DNA of 61,315 nucleotides from Prorocentrum cordatum (GCA_963575745.1 CAUYUJ010015946.1:222189-283503); one strand, 5' to 3'; numbered from the stretch's first letter, positions 10,820 through 21,309 are shown. Program-made: numbers and translations. Notes: generated from the sequence alone by a model not told the origin.

Positions 10820-11420
10820 CTCAGGAGGAGGAGGAGCAGGAGGAGGAGGAGTATGAGGAGGAGGAGGATTCGGATGGGGAGGCGGAGCAGGCGGAGAAGG
10901 AGGAGGGGGAGGATTGGGAAGAGGGGGCGGAGGAGGAGGAGGAGGAGGAGGAGGAGGATGAGGAGGAGGAGGAGGAGGAGGAGGAGTAGGAGGAGGAGGA
11001 GGAGGGGGAGGGGGAGGCGGAAGCGAGGAGGGGGAGGAGGGGGAGGAGGAGGAAGAGGAGGAGGACGAGGAGGATGATGAATAGGAGGAGGAGGAGGAGG
11101 TGGAGGAGGAGGAGGACCAGGAACAGGAGGTGAATGAGAAGGAGGAGGAGGAGAGAGGATGCTGATGATGATGATGATGATGCTGCTGATGATGATGATG
11201 CTGATGATGATGATGATGATGCTGATGATGACGACAATGATGCTGCTGCTGATGATGATGGTGGTGATGGTGATGGTGATGGTGATGCTGATGATGCTGA
11301 TGATGATGATGCTGATGCTGATGCTGATGCTGATGATGCTGATGCTGATGCTGCTGATGATGATGATGATGATTCTGATGACGATGATGAATGATGCTGA
11401 TGATGATGATGATGAGGAGG
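10820..11420. repeat. GAG then GATGAT microsatellite
   Basis: GAG/GGA triplets to about 11150, then GATGAT/GCTGAT to about 11400, then GAG again. Same architecture as 770-2210. All frames are low-complexity artefacts. Confidence 0.9.
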
Positions 11421-11689
11421 AGGAGGAGGAGGAGGAGGTAGAGGTAGAGGTAGAGAAGAGAAGGATGAGGTGGGGTGGGTGAGAACCTCCAGACTGGATG
11501 GGGTGCCCTCTCGGTCCTCAACAGGCTTGAGGAGGAGGTGGAGGAGGTAAAAGGAGGTGGAGCATTAGAGGGAAATCGAAGAGGCGAACGAGGGAGACGA
11601 CGCGGACGAGGGGGATACCGATTGAAAACCATCGGGGTCCCAGTCTGGGAAACCCTCGCAGCATTCCAGCCCCTCCCTCATTCTCCCGC

Positions 11690-11914
11690 TCGCCCCCTCA
11701 TCATTAGAGTCATCATATCCATCCGCAATGTCATAGTCATCAGCATCGTCAGCATCATCGTAACCATCACTATCATAGCCTCCATCAGCATAATCAACAT
11801 CCTCGTCGTAATCGTCAGCACCATCACCATGATCACCATCCTACCAATTAAGGATACCATCATCATCATCATCATCATCACCATCCGCCTTAGTATCAAC
11901 AACATCACCAGCAC

Positions 11915-11962
<48 letters not shown>

Positions 11963-12226
11963 TAACAGCAGCATCATCATCGCCATCATCATCATCATCG
12001 CCATCACCATCATTATCATAGCCATCATCATCAGCATCAGCATCATCATCAGCATCACCATCATCAGCATCACCATCACCATCATCATAATCATTCTCAT
12101 CAACATACGCATCATGCGCATCATCACCATCATCGTACGCACCATCACCATCATCACAATCATCACCGCCATACGCATTGTCAGCAGCATCACCATCAGC
12201 ATCATCATCCCCACCATCATCATCAG

Positions 12227-12258
<32 letters not shown>

Positions 12259-12400
12259 CCATCACCATCACCATCATGATACTCATCACCCGCGTCATTA
12301 TCATACTCATCATCAGCATCATCGCCATCATGCTCTTCACCAGCAGAAAGAACAGTAAGTGTTATCATCACCAGCATCATCACCGCCATCACCTCTACCA
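11690..12400. repeat. ATC/CAT microsatellite
   Basis: Imperfect CATCAT with CATCAGCATCACC variants. This is the complement of the GATGAT type, so here the orientation is reversed. Bases 11421-11690 contain no gene. Confidence 0.9.
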
Positions 12401-12674
12401 TTGGTCTTCCTGGGAGCATCTTGGGGCGTTTTGGGGGCCTCTCGGGCCGCCATGACGCCATCTAGTGCCCTCTCGGAGCCGTTCTGAGGTCATGTCGGGG
12501 CCGTTCTGGGCTTGTCTTGAGCCGTCCGTAGACAGACAGGTCAAGGGGGAGCGTGAGGTGCTTGGCAGCCTCGAGCCTCGATCGAACGCCCCAGATGTTC
12601 TGCCACTTTCGGGAGGCATTGGTTGCAACTCGTCTGCTGCTCGGAGGCCGTCGGTGGTCTCGTGGTGCAGGGGT

Positions 12675-12809
12675 GGGCCTAAACGGTGTTTTGGCGATTT
12701 CGTGGGCCGTCTCCGTTTCGATTCCGTTTTGCGTTTCAGGCGGATGGAGGACACAACGAGGGACAGCGAGAACAACACGATCACGAAGAACACCGTTCAG
12801 GTTCAGCCC
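12675..12809. mobile_element. MITE family K (copy 1)
   Basis: Inverted ends GGGCCTAAACGGTGTT / AACACCGTTCAGGTTCAGCCC. The interior has TTTCGTGGGCCGT. A second copy is at 56962-57106. A degenerate CTTGGGGC array precedes it (12410-12540). Confidence 0.75.
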
Positions 12810-12830
12810 TGTCGTGGTGCCCCTCTCAAG

Positions 12831-13008
12831 TTAACGGGCGAAGAACGGTATAACATAAACTTTTTCGCTGTCGGGGGCGCCTGCCCTTGGGCGGCTGGAA
12901 AGTTTATCCCCTTACGGTGCCACCGTAAGGGTACAAACTTTCCAGCCGATCTGGGGCAGGTGTCCCCGACGGCGAAACAGTTTATGTTATACCGTTTTTC
13001 GCCCGCTA
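12831..13008. mobile_element. Long foldback element (178 bp)
   Basis: The arms start GGGCGAAGAACGGTATAAC and end with the inverse. Inner blocks CGGCTGGAAAGTTT and AAACTTTCCAGCCG also pair, with the centre at CTTACGGTGCCACCGTAAG. Almost the whole length can fold into one hairpin with a few bulges. Confidence 0.85.
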
Positions 13009-13264
13009 ATCCAGGCTCTCGCGGGACCCTGGATGTTCTGGGCCGCCATGGTCGTTCTCGGATTGCTTTTTTTTCTGCGTGGTTGCTGCGGGCGTCGTCT
13101 AGGCATATTCCGCTCGGGCGCGCGTGGCTCCAGGAGCCTCGCGCGGCCTCGGCGGTGCCCCTATAGAGGGCACGCTGGAAGCTGAAGCGGCCCCGCGTGG
13201 GCGAGCAGGCGACGGGCGCAAGAGGTACGCGTGTGAGCTGCCGCCTCCTTCTCACGGCTTGCGC

Positions 13265-13390
13265 CAGGAGGAGGAGGAGGAGGAGGAGGAGGAGGGGGAG
13301 GAGGAGGGAGGGGGTGGGGGAGGGGGAGGGGGGGAGGGAGGGGGAGGGGGAGGGGGAGGGGGAAGGAGGAGGAGGAGGAGGCGGCGCAAG
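13265..13390. repeat. GAG / GGGGGA tract
   Basis: Purine-only run of GAG followed by GGGGAG units. Bases 13391-13947 hold no recognised gene; a plus-strand frame is open but has an odd A/T-rich composition. Confidence 0.85.
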
Positions 13391-13947
13391 CTGTACAGGT
13401 GTACGACGGACGTCAGACGACGGAGCAAGTTCATGGGGATGTGGTTGGGTTGGGCTGGGGTGGTGTTTGTGGCCCTATCAAGTTGACCTCGATAGCCGTG
13501 CTGTGGTTGATGCAGCGTGCAACGCGCTATGTACCGAAACGCTCGCGCAACGAGGTCGGTAACGGTTTAGGCTTGCAGCCAACCGTGCGTAATGCAATTC
13601 ATTACGCGTGCACAATGCGTTGTAGTATTGGTAGACTTATACGCGCACGTAGTACAACAATTCGGGAACGTTATGTAGTGCGCTTGTCGTTTGTTCGCTT
13701 TGGGAAGAATTATCGGACTTTGTTGGGGGCGGATTTGGATTGCATACTTTCAAAACCATTTCAGGCGCATTGATGGTACTTCGAGAGTGTTTTCAACAGA
13801 TCTAGGACTCGTCGAAAGCATGGTCGATAGCATCGAACATTGTTCGCGGTCCATGCCAGCCGTCGCCGGTTCGCGAGGAGGCGCCACGGTTTGACGATGA
13901 TCTCGATGGGCGATGACCCAGATCGATGCCGATGTTTCCGTGTTCAG

Positions 13948-14071
13948 GTTTTCGTTTCCCTCCGAGGACGAGCTCCAGCAGCTGGTGGGGGCTGACCTGC
14001 TGATGGACGACCTGATCTTTGGGATGCCGGAGGTGCAGGCGCTCCAGAAGCGCAGGAGGGAGGCGCACCAG
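13948..14071 (+). other. Probable coding exon 1 of the dispersed plus-strand gene
   Basis: Reads FSFPSEDELQQLVGADL then LMDDLIFGMPEVQALQKRRR and EAHQ (41 codons). The acceptor is GTTCAG|G, and the 3' boundary is CACCAG|GACCC, a GA-type donor of a kind reported in dinoflagellates. The peptide is a mixed, amphipathic helix with no repeat counterpart in the window, and the flanking frame degenerates immediately outside these borders. The exon ends in phase 0. I do not recognise the family. It could alternatively be an isolated pseudo-exon. Confidence 0.45.
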
Positions 14072-14164
14072 GACCCGGGAACGTGCCGCACGGGGTCTCC
14101 CGCTGCTGCTTCGACTCCGACACTCCGACGACCCCATGCGGCGCGGTGCCTTCCTTGCACGGCG

Positions 14165-14372
14165 GTGCTTGTGCGTCCCGACGCGGCCGATCCGACTCGA
14201 TGCCGACTCCGCTGCAGTGCAGGCCGATTCGATGCTCGCTCCGATGCGATCCGATTGCCCGATCCGATGTTGACCAATCTTGCTGGGATGGGCGCCGCTC
14301 TCGGACGGGGCCAGGGCGAGGACGAATCCGTTCCGGAGCGTGCCGGAACGCTCTCGGAGCGTTCTGGGACGC
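14165..14372. repeat. CCGATCCGA words and CGGAACGCTC palindromes
   Basis: Degenerate GCCGATCCGACTCGATG words (14165-14280), then CCGGAGCGTGCCGGAACGCTC palindromic blocks related to 5660-5755. Confidence 0.5.
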
Positions 14373-14379
14373 TGTGATC

Positions 14380-14556
14380 GGGGGCGGCAAAGAGGGGGGT
14401 GATGACCTGGGAGGGGTAGATATCATGGCGTGGGCCATGATATTTCCTCAGATGTCATTGGCGCCTCTTCTTCTTTCATTACGTCCCTGGCACCCCCCAC
14501 CTAGGCCGCGCTCGTGCCGCCGGCCATGATTTGCACCCCCACTCTTGGCCGCCCCC
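14380..14556. mobile_element. MITE family A (copy 2)
   Basis: Starts GGGGGCGGCAAAGAGGGG and ends CTCTTGGCCGCCCCC (inverted), with the ATATCATGGC/GCCATGATAT core. Confidence 0.8.
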
Positions 14557-14688
14557 GTTGTGAGAGGGCCGTGGCTCCCGAGACAGCCTCCAGAGCCGCC
14601 GGGTCTCAAAGGCCCTCGATCTACGCTCACCCGATGGTCATCGTTTAGGGGGGGGGAGCACAGGCACAGAGAAGCGTCAATGCCCCAG

Positions 14689-14752
14689 AGCACGCTGAAC
14701 ATGTGGGAAGCGGAGGGGGAGGCGAGCCTCCAGAAGATGCAGAAACACCTGG
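14689..14752 (+). other. Probable coding exon 2 of the dispersed plus-strand gene
   Basis: Reads STLNMWEAEGEASLQKMQKHL on the plus strand after CCCCAG. The frame is rich in Glu, Lys, Gln and Leu as in a coiled coil, unlike the surrounding MITEs. A GG|GTCTCC donor is possible at 14752; the 5' border could instead be CACAG|G upstream, so the borders are approximate. It lies between the exons at 13948 and 15163. Confidence 0.4.
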
Positions 14753-14826
14753 GTCTCCCTGGGGATTTGCTGTCTTCTGTTCACTGGTGCGTCCCCGTGC
14801 CCCTGTCTGTTTCCTCGCCCTGGCTA

Positions 14827-14994
14827 TAAGTCGAGCCTGCCCTACAGTGGGATTTTCGACGTAAAATAAAAAGTATCCCATAGATAGTCAACAAATGGTC
14901 CAACATTAGTCTGGGGACTATTTTTGGGGGGGTTTTGGGGGGCCTTTTTTTATTTTTCGTCTAGAATCCCCCTGTAGGGGGACGGGCCCGACTG
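14827..14994. mobile_element. MITE family B (copy 1)
   Basis: Inverted ends AAGTCGAGCCTG... and ...GGGACGGGCCCGACT, and inner CTGGGGACTATTTTTGG. Family ends are TTAAGTCGGGCCTGTCCCTC and its inverse. At least nine complete or partial copies are in the window. Confidence 0.8.
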
Positions 14995-15162
14995 AATCCT
15001 GGCGCGCGGACCTCTGCGTTTTTATGTTTATGTCACTTTTTGTTCCCCTATGTGCCCCCGTCTGTTTCCTCGCCCTGGCTCCGATCGGCGTTGCCCCCGG
15101 CGGGCGAGCCAGGGCCCGCGCGGCGCCGCGGGGCCCGCTCCGCGGCCGCCGCCTCTTGCCAG

Positions 15163-15234
15163 GAGCTGCGGGACCTGGCCGAGCGGGTCCTGCGGCAGGA
15201 GGGGGAGTTCAAGGGCGCGCTCCGGGCCTGCCAG
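15163..15234 (+). other. Probable coding exon 3 of the dispersed plus-strand gene
   Basis: Twenty-four codons, ELRDLAERVLRQEGEF then KGALRACQ, from GCCAG|GAG to GCCAG|GAG. Phase 0 at both ends, so it can join directly to the phase-0 end of the 13948-14071 exon. The heptad-like spacing of Leu/Val and the charged positions suggest a coiled coil. Both borders show the same TGCCAGGAGC decamer. Confidence 0.45.
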
Positions 15235-15284
15235 GAGCCGAAGAGGAAGAAGACGCAAAAAGAAAATTAAGAAGAACAACAATC

Positions 15285-15395
15285 ACAAACAACATAATAG
15301 TAATGTAAATAAATAATTCGAATACTAAGCATATCAATAATGATAATAACAACAATACTGATAATACTAATCGTAGTAATATTAAGAAGACGACG
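15285..15395. repeat. AT-rich AAT-triplet tract
   Basis: AATAATAGTAATG-like triplets, a local drop in G+C. A left end of MITE family B follows at 15511-15560. Confidence 0.6.
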
Positions 15396-15698
15396 CGGCA
15401 CGAGCAGACACTTTTTCGAGGCGGGGGTGGATGCGTAACCGCCGCCCAGAGGCTGGACTTTCGCGGACCTCCACAGGCGGTGGGCACGGGTATATTTTGG
15501 CCCCTGGGTTTGAGTCGGCCGCGTCCCTCTACAGGAGGAATATTCAAGAATTGTCAAACAACAGTCTGGACGACGTTTCGACTATGTTTGAACCTTTTCT
15601 TCAGCAGAGCAAAATGTGTTGACTATGCTTGGCTTCCTTTCAATATCCGCCTGTATGGGGACATGCACGACCTACCAACCCTGGGTGCCAAACATTAT

Positions 15699-15758
15699 AT
15701 CCACATCCACCGCCAGCTGGGTCCCAGGGGCGTCGGTGCCCCGGCGGTGGATGTGGAT
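15699..15758. repeat. 16-bp stem palindrome
   Basis: ATCCACATCCACCGCC pairs with GGCGGTGGATGTGGAT across a 28-base loop. Surrounding bases 15561-16300 have no recognised gene, though frames of over 100 codons are open. Confidence 0.6.
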
Positions 15759-16337
15759 GCATCCCCCGTCTCGAAAGATTTGCTTGGCGTCCGCGCCGAA
15801 GCCCTGGAGCGGCGCCAGCTCTTCCTCTCGGGATGCATCTCCCTGGAGGTCAGATCCAGGCTCGATCGGGCGCAGTCCCAGGCTTGGGCCAGGCCAATTC
15901 TGGCATGACGGACCCTTGATCGGGCTCAGTGGCACTTCGTCGTTCCCAAGCAGAGGCTTTAGAATGACTTTTTGGACCCTTGGAGGTACGACGGCCCCCC
16001 GGCAGCTGCTTCCCAGCGCCAGGGAGGGGCCCCGGCCCCGATCCGGGCAGTCCGCGCGGACCTCCACGATTGGCAGGCCTCACGTGGAGATGGGAAACGT
16101 TGGCACGATGCCCAGCAGCAGGCGATGCCCAGCAGCGGCGGCCGCTGTCGGACGCGCAGCTTCTTGCTTCAGTCACCGAGTGCCCTTCCACTATTTTCAG
16201 AAAGTGTCTACTCGTAAACGTCATCAGAAACGGGTGTTGTTCGATGCAATGGAGCCCGATTGTCTCGTGCGATTAGTGAGACGCGCGCGCGACCGAACCC
16301 GTGCACAGGGAACGCGCGCCCGAGCGATGGCGAGAGG

Positions 16338-16362
16338 AGGCGCGGGAGCCGCCAGGGCAGCC
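16338..16362 (+). repeat. Stray copy of the 5' edge of the 20056 exon
   Basis: GAGGAGGCGCGGGAGCCGC matches the first bases of the exon at 20056 and its tandem duplicate at 19980. The frame around it reads ERAPERWREEAREPP, so it could be a short exon rather than a duplicated fragment. Confidence 0.4.
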
Positions 16363-16522
16363 CCCGGCCCGTCTCGCACGCCCGCAGCACGGCGGCCGCC
16401 GGGCCCCGAGCCACCCCCGTGCTCTTGGTCGGAAGCAGGAGAATATACATTACCAGTGGCGGGCTGTTTTTCAATGCCCGGACTTTTTGGAGGGTAGGGG
16501 ACGACTTCGGGGTGGTGTGGTG

Positions 16523-16704
16523 TACTCCAGATTTCGTAATAAAAGGGAGGGGTCTGGACCCTCCAAGACAAGCCATGTCAGACCTCCCCCGTGGGAGAAC
16601 CCTCCAAAACATCGTCCCCAGACCCCCCAGGCCCTCCAAGATAGCCTGGAAGAGACCCCCCCCCGAAATGAGACCCCCCTCCCTTTATTATGAAATCTGG
16701 AGTA
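16523..16704. mobile_element. MITE family J (copy 1, 182 bp)
   Basis: TACTCCAGATTTCGTAATAA at the left is inverted at the right as TTATTATGAAATCTGGAGTA. The interior has CCCTCCAAGACAAGCCAT and CCTCCAAGATAGCCTGGAAG. Second copy at 33557-33742. Confidence 0.85.
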
Positions 16705-17094
16705 TACGTTGTTCTCCGTCTTCCCGGGGGAACAGCGAGAAATGTATACACCAGGGATCCGTATACACCAGAATCCGATCTCCTGTGTGCATTGCAGCGC
16801 AGGGCCGGCAACATCGTTGGTGTACAGAGTTCGGTTTTTTACCTGGCGGGGCGGCGAGGTCTGCATGTTTAGCCCCTGCGCCCGGTCAGGCCCCGCCTGG
16901 GCCCGGGAGCACCGAGGAGAGAAGAGAGAGCCCCGGGAGGCGTGGCCTCACGGGGCTCTCCATCCTGTCGCCTCCGGGGTGCCCAGCCCTGGGCGAGCAG
17001 GCTCGTGGTGCGTCTGCAGAGAGGCTCCTCCTCCCTCGTGTCTTTGGCCCTCCTAGCTTAGGTCCCCTCCGAAAGGGTCAGGGGGCCTCTGTTG

Positions 17095-17350
17095 GTTAAT
17101 CACAGGAGCGGTGTACAGCGCCGGTTTTAATACATGCTCCGCGTGCGGATCATGTATGAGAATTAAAACGAGTTAGTATTAACCACAATGATGAACTTAT
17201 GCATTTATTTATTAGTAAGCTAATCGTGTATAAAAAACATCCAATGTATTAATCATTACATTATTAAAACCTGCCCTGCATGATGCCCCCCTGGCCGAGC
17301 CAGGAGGGCGCAGACACCGCTCCCGGGCGCAGGAGGGGCCTGGCCGGGAG
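17095..17350. repeat. AT-rich dispersed repeat (copy 1 of 2)
   Basis: GTTTTAATACATGCT, GCGTGCGGATCATG, TTAGTATT and GTATAAAAAAC recur in order at 32140-32420. It is much richer in A+T than its surroundings. Bases 16705-17094 have open frames but nothing recognised. Confidence 0.6.
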
Positions 17351-17542
17351 CAGCCGATGCACGGGAAGCCCGCGCCAAGAGGCGCCCTGCTTGCCTCCTC
17401 GCGATACTTCGGGGGCAGCGTCAGCCGGGATGCAATAAAATAAGTAGCCCACCCCGCCCAGGACCCCGGGGATCCGCTGTCGGGTGCCTACTCGGCGATG
17501 CATCACCGATTCACGCTCGGTGTTCCCCACACTCCCTTCGGG

Positions 17543-17703
17543 GGTGGACAGACCTCCTACCCTGACACGTCGATTAAGGAATTGGCCGTTCTCGGTTCGC
17601 GAGAGGGCGTCGCGGCCGTCATTTCTGCGGGTCCGGGTCCGTCGGTTTCGGTCTAGGCCGTTTTCACTAAGGGCAGGTTTCTTAAAAGGGAGGGTTGTCC
17701 ACC
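17543..17703. mobile_element. MITE family D (copy 2, 161 bp)
   Basis: Ends GGTGGACAGACCTCC and GGAGGGTTGTCCACC are inverted. The interior is CCTGACACGTCGATTAAGG and GTTCGCGAGAGGGCGTCGC. Confidence 0.85.
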
Positions 17704-17704
17704 G

Positions 17705-17830
17705 CCGAAGGATGGGCCTGGCCGGGAGCAGTCGATACACTGGAAACCTACGCCAAGAGGTACCCTGCTTGCCTCCAGGGTGCCCTGGGCTGTGCCGTGG
17801 GAACGCGTGGCGTCCCCACTCGAGCAGTGG
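17705..17830. repeat. Dispersed repeat (GCCAAGAGGTACCCTGC type)
   Basis: GCCAAGAGGTACCCTGCTTGC, CCTCCAGGGTGCCCTGG and a GCGTGGCG(T/C)TCCCA box recur at about 17340-17400, 32810-33010, 36225-36400 and 57470-57640. Confidence 0.6.
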
Positions 17831-17985
17831 CAAAGCGTTCTGGCTCTCGCCAATGTCGGGCCGGGCGAAAGGGGGGGATTGGGAAAGGGGGAGTTACGAA
17901 ATTTGCTGCATGCAGCTGGTTTCGGCCTCACCGAGGGGCCCATTCCTCGATACATGGCCGCCTCCTTTCGCCCGACCCGACAATG
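17826..17985 (+). other. Exon-like island of unknown function
   Basis: A repeat-free stretch between two dispersed repeats is open on the plus strand and reads QWQSVLALANVGPGERGG, LGKGELRNLLHAAGFGL, TEGPIPRYMAASFRP. The composition is that of a soluble globular protein, and the GKGELRNLLHAAGF segment has a faint EF-hand-like pattern, too weak to assign. Borders are not defined; it may be an exon of the same dispersed gene or a gene relic. Confidence 0.35.
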
Positions 17986-18175
17986 GCCCTACCAAACAAT
18001 GTTCTCAGAACCTCTAGTGGTATGTACGAGATGCTCTTAGAACATTACTGGCTGGGACTGTCTTGCTTTAACACATCGGGCTTTATGTTCGAAGGACATT
18101 GTTTTTTAGAACATTTCTGGGTTCTAAGAATATTTCGTGGCAGGACTAACTAGGAATGCCGGGACGGCCGGTCCT
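17986..18175. repeat. Dispersed repeat with GTTCT/AGAAC dyads (copy 1 of 4)
   Basis: AATGTTCTCAGAACCTCT, TTACACATCGGGC, TGTTCGAAGGACA and AATGCCGGGACGGCCGG. Related copies are at 24945-25115, 31770-31885 and 55850-55968. Confidence 0.65.
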
Positions 18176-18227
18176 CTGCTCAACCCACATGGAACATCAG
18201 TGCACGTCCTGGGGCCTCAGGGTGGGT

Positions 18228-18805
18228 CAGAGCCCCGAATCATGAGGGGTAACTCGGGTCAGGACTAACTCGGGTTCGTTTTCGGGAATCCAAACCCGTG
18301 TTACCCTGGACCCGAGTTACCCCGGATAACTCGGGCGTCCAGAGCCCCGAATCATCAGGGGTAATTCGGGTCAGGTCTAACTCGGGTTCGCTTTTCGGGA
18401 ACCCACACCCGAGTTACCCCGGACCCGAGTTACCCCGGATAACTCGGGCGTCCAGAGCCCCGAATCATCAGGGGTAACTCGGGTCAGGACTAACTCGGGT
18501 TGGTTTTTTTCCAAGAATCCAAACCCGAGTTACCCCCGACCCGAGTTACCCCGGACAACTCGGGCGCCCAGAGCCCCGAACTCATCAGGGGTAACTCGGG
18601 TCAGGGCTGACTCGGGTCCCTTTTTCGAGAATCCGAACCCGAGTTGCCCCGGGCCCGAGTTACCCCGGATAACTCGGGCGTCCAGAGCCCTAAAATCATC
18701 AGGGGTAACTCGGGTCAGGGCTGACTCGGGTTCGTTGTTTCGGGAATCCGAACGCGAGTTACCCCGGACCCGAGTTACCCCGGATAACTCGGGCGCCCAA
18801 CAGTG
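18228..18805. repeat. About 113-bp satellite (5 units)
   Basis: The unit starts CAGAGCCCCGAATCATCAGG and carries GGTAACTCGGGTCAGG plus inverted ACCCGAGTTACCCCGG. Units start at 18228, 18340, 18453, 18569 and 18683. Two more units are at 25553-25783. The internal inverted words let each unit fold. Confidence 0.9.
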
Positions 18806-18954
18806 CACGTCTTGGGGCCCCAGGGTGGGGTCTCCCGTGGAAGGTGTCCTGTGGTCGGGCCCCTGCTGCTGCGTGCAGAGACCTCGCCGCCCCTACCCTG
18901 GGCATCGTGCCTCCGGCCTCCGAGACGGGTGTGGCGGCTGCCTGCCGCGGCCTC

Positions 18955-19121
18955 CTCCTCCTCCTCCTCCCTCCTCCTCCTCCTCCTCCAACTTCCCCTC
19001 ATCCCAGCCTCCCTCATCCCCCCTCCTATCCTCCCCTCTCTGCTCCTCCCCTCCCTCCTTCCCCCCTCTCTCACACTCCTCCTCCTCCTCCTCCTCCTCC
19101 TCCTCCTGCAGGAGGCCTAAG

Positions 19122-19210
<89 letters not shown>
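18955..19210. repeat. CTC microsatellite followed by (GTGC)n(GT)n
   Basis: CTC-rich to 19112, then GTGC repeats from 19122 passing into GT repeats to about 19208. Open frames are artefacts. Confidence 0.9.
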
Positions 19211-19489
19211 CCGCTGCGCTCCGCGGGCCTCCCGCCGCGCGTGCTCGGGCGGGGAGGCCCCGCAGCAGCATCGGCCCACTTTCGTTGCGTCTTCGGAGGG
19301 CCTCGCCTCTCCCCCAAACCTGCTGTCGCTTCTCGTGCCCGGAGCGGGCTCGATGCGGACTCGACGCGGCTTTGGCGTGGATATTCGGCGCGGATGCGAC
19401 ACGGAGATTCGACACGGGTCCGACGCGTCCGACATGGCTCCTGCAAGGATGCGGCGCGGATGCGGCCGCGACGGGACGCACAAGGTCCC

Positions 19490-19585
19490 CCCGAGGATGC
19501 AACAGAAGGTTGCCGCTGATCTGCAGCGGCCCGTTCTCCAGAGTCGGAGGGAGGAGAAGAGATACGAACACCACCAGGGGGCCCA
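19490..19585 (+). other. Weak exon-like segment
   Basis: A plus-strand frame reads MQQKVAADLQRPVLQS then RREEKRYEHHQ, with CAACAGAAG|GTT as a possible acceptor. The donor side (CAG|GGG) is poor. It is listed because the composition matches the other coiled-coil exons. Upstream 19320-19460 is a degenerate CGGATGCGACACGG word array. Confidence 0.2.
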
Positions 19586-19719
19586 CCTCCAGCGAGGAGG
19601 TCCACGATGCCTCCCCGAGCTGGATGCTGGGGATGTCTCGAGCGAGAGGGGTGGACCACACCACCAGGGAGACTCCCCTTGCCTCCTCGCACCTCCTCGC
19701 CCTGCTGGTGTGGATGTCG

Positions 19720-20083
19720 CCTTTCCTTGTTCCCTCCCCCCCTCCCCGAAGACGCTGCCTAATCCGGCGTAATCCGGCTTGATCCGAGGCCCACTCTGGC
19801 GTAACAGCCCCCCAATGTGGCTTAATCCTTTCCTTGTTCCCTCCCTTCTCTCCGAAGATGCTGCATAATCCGGCTTCATCCGGCTTTATCCGAGGCCCAC
19901 TCTGGCGTAACAGCCCCCTAGTGGGGCCTAATCCTCCTTAATCCATCCGGCGAAAACCTCCCAGTAGTTGCCTCCTAAGAGGAGGCGCGGGAGCCGCTGA
20001 GGGAGCCCTCCTTACTCCATCCGGCGAAAACCTCCCAGTAGTTGCCTCCGAAGAGGAGGCGCGGGAGCCGCTGAGGGAGCTGA
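19720..20083. repeat. Two nested tandem duplications upstream of an exon
   Basis: A block with TAATCCGGC(T/G) and GAGGCCCACTCTGGCGTAAC is duplicated (about 19745-19830 and 19855-19930). Then a 74-bp unit, CCTTAATCCATCCGGCG to GCTGAGGGAGC, is duplicated in tandem (19936-20009 and 20010-20083). The second unit runs 28 bp into the exon at 20056. Confidence 0.7.
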
Positions 20084-20166
20084 GGGGCTCCGTGCGGGAC
20101 CTGTGCCGCCAGCGCGACGAGCTCGCGCGCGCCCTCGCGCCCGAGAGGGTCGCCGCCGCCCTGCAG
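20056..20166 (+). other. Probable coding exon 4 of the dispersed plus-strand gene
   Basis: Thirty-seven codons, EAREPLRELRGSVRDLC, RQRDELARALAPERV, AAALQ, from an AGAG|GAG acceptor to CTGCAG|GC, a GC-type donor. Phase 0 at both ends. The charged, leucine-spaced sequence is a good coiled-coil candidate and is continuous with the style of the 15163 and 31042 exons. Its first bases are duplicated just upstream and at 16338, so the true acceptor is uncertain; CCCAG at 20038 is an alternative. Confidence 0.5.
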
Positions 20167-20208
20167 GCGGAGGCAGGCCAGAGGCCGACGAGGGGGGGGT
20201 GGCAACCG

Positions 20209-20572
20209 TTAAGTCGGCCCTGTCCCTCTACAGGGGGAAGATTCGAAAATAGTTAAAACAACATGTTCAAAATAATAAGAATAGGAATGTTCGAAAATGG
20301 CATAAGGAATAAGGAATGTTCGAAATGTTTCAAATAGGAATAAAATAATAGGAATATTCAAAATAATAAGAATAGGAATAATAAGTCGGGCCTGTTCCTC
20401 TACAGGGGGAATGGTCGAACATAGCAAAAAGATATTCAACATAATACACCAGAATACTCGAAAGTAGTAAAAAATAGTCGGGGGACGATTTCCGGGCCAT
20501 TATTTTTGATGGTATTTCTACCATTTTCAACCTGTCGTCCAAAGTCGGCCTGTAGGGGGACAGGTCCGACTC
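20209..20572. mobile_element. MITE family B, nested or rearranged copies
   Basis: A left end at 20209 (TTAAGTCGGCCCTGTCCCTC), an inner left end at 20391 (AAGTCGGGCCTGTTCCTC) and a right end at 20542-20572 (CCTGTAGGGGGACAGG). Between them are AAAATAATAAGAATAGG words. Confidence 0.7.
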
Positions 20573-20784
20573 GAGGCAACCGTCGGCGGCGCGCCTGGGG
20601 GGGAAGCGAGGAGGAGCGGGTCGTCTCGGGAGGCTCGAGCCTGCCGAGGAGTTTTTCCCGCGCCCTCCCCCAGGGAGGCGCGCCCAGGACCTCACAGAGA
20701 GACGGCGCGAGGCCTGCCGCGAGAAGCCGCGCCGCCTGCGGAGAAGGGCTTCTCCTTCTCTAGGGTTGTGGAGGACGATCACAA

Positions 20785-20995
20785 TGGAGAGGAAGCGTGT
20801 TGCCAAATAGTTCCCAGGTGTCTAAAACCTTTAAGAAACACATGTTTCAAACATGTACAGAGCCATTCTTAAACCATGTTTGGAACTTGTGTCCGACATT
20901 TTACACACATTTTAAATTCAATGGTAGGACCGTTAGGGTGTCCATCGTCGTGGCATCCACAACTTTAGGGGAGCGAAGAATGACATCACCATAAC
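20785..20995. repeat. Dispersed AT-richer repeat (copy 1 of 2)
   Basis: GGAGAGGAAGCGTGTTGCC, then ACATGTTTCAAACATG-like words and GGGTGTCCATCGTCGTGGC. Second copy at 55362-55560. In both places a foldback of family E follows. Confidence 0.65.
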
Positions 20996-20997
20996 AA

Positions 20998-21277
20998 CTC
21001 GGAGGTCCTCGCGGATTTCTCGGATCCGCGCTGGACCCCCCTCCCTGGCGCGCGGAGTGCGGCGCCGGAGGCGCCGCCGAAGGGGGCCCAGCGCGGATCC
21101 GAGGAATCCGCGCGGGCCTCCGAGTTTTGATGTTCACGTCATTGTTCGTTCCCCTATTCTCGCTCCCCCCCTCGCTCCGAAGGGGGCCCAGCGCGGATCC
21201 GAGGAATCCGCGCGGACCTCCGAGTTCTGATGTTCATGTCATTGTTCGTTCCCCTATGCTCGCTCCCCCCCTCGCTC
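20998..21277. mobile_element. Foldback family E (copy 1) with duplicated right arm
   Basis: CTCGGAGGTCCTCGCGGATT to its inverse ending at 21124, about 43-bp arms around a GGCGCCGGAGGCGCC loop. The right arm and its 3' flank are repeated in tandem at 21179-21277. Other copies: 33268, 55566 and 58921. Confidence 0.8.
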
Positions 21278-21309
21278 GCCGCCGCTCTCTGGCATCCTCG
21301 CGCCGCGTG

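Noticed and set aside
14050-14440. Long overlapping frames after the exon at 13948
   Set aside because: Composition turns into Arg/Pro/Ser repeats of the CCGATCCGA words just after the proposed donor.
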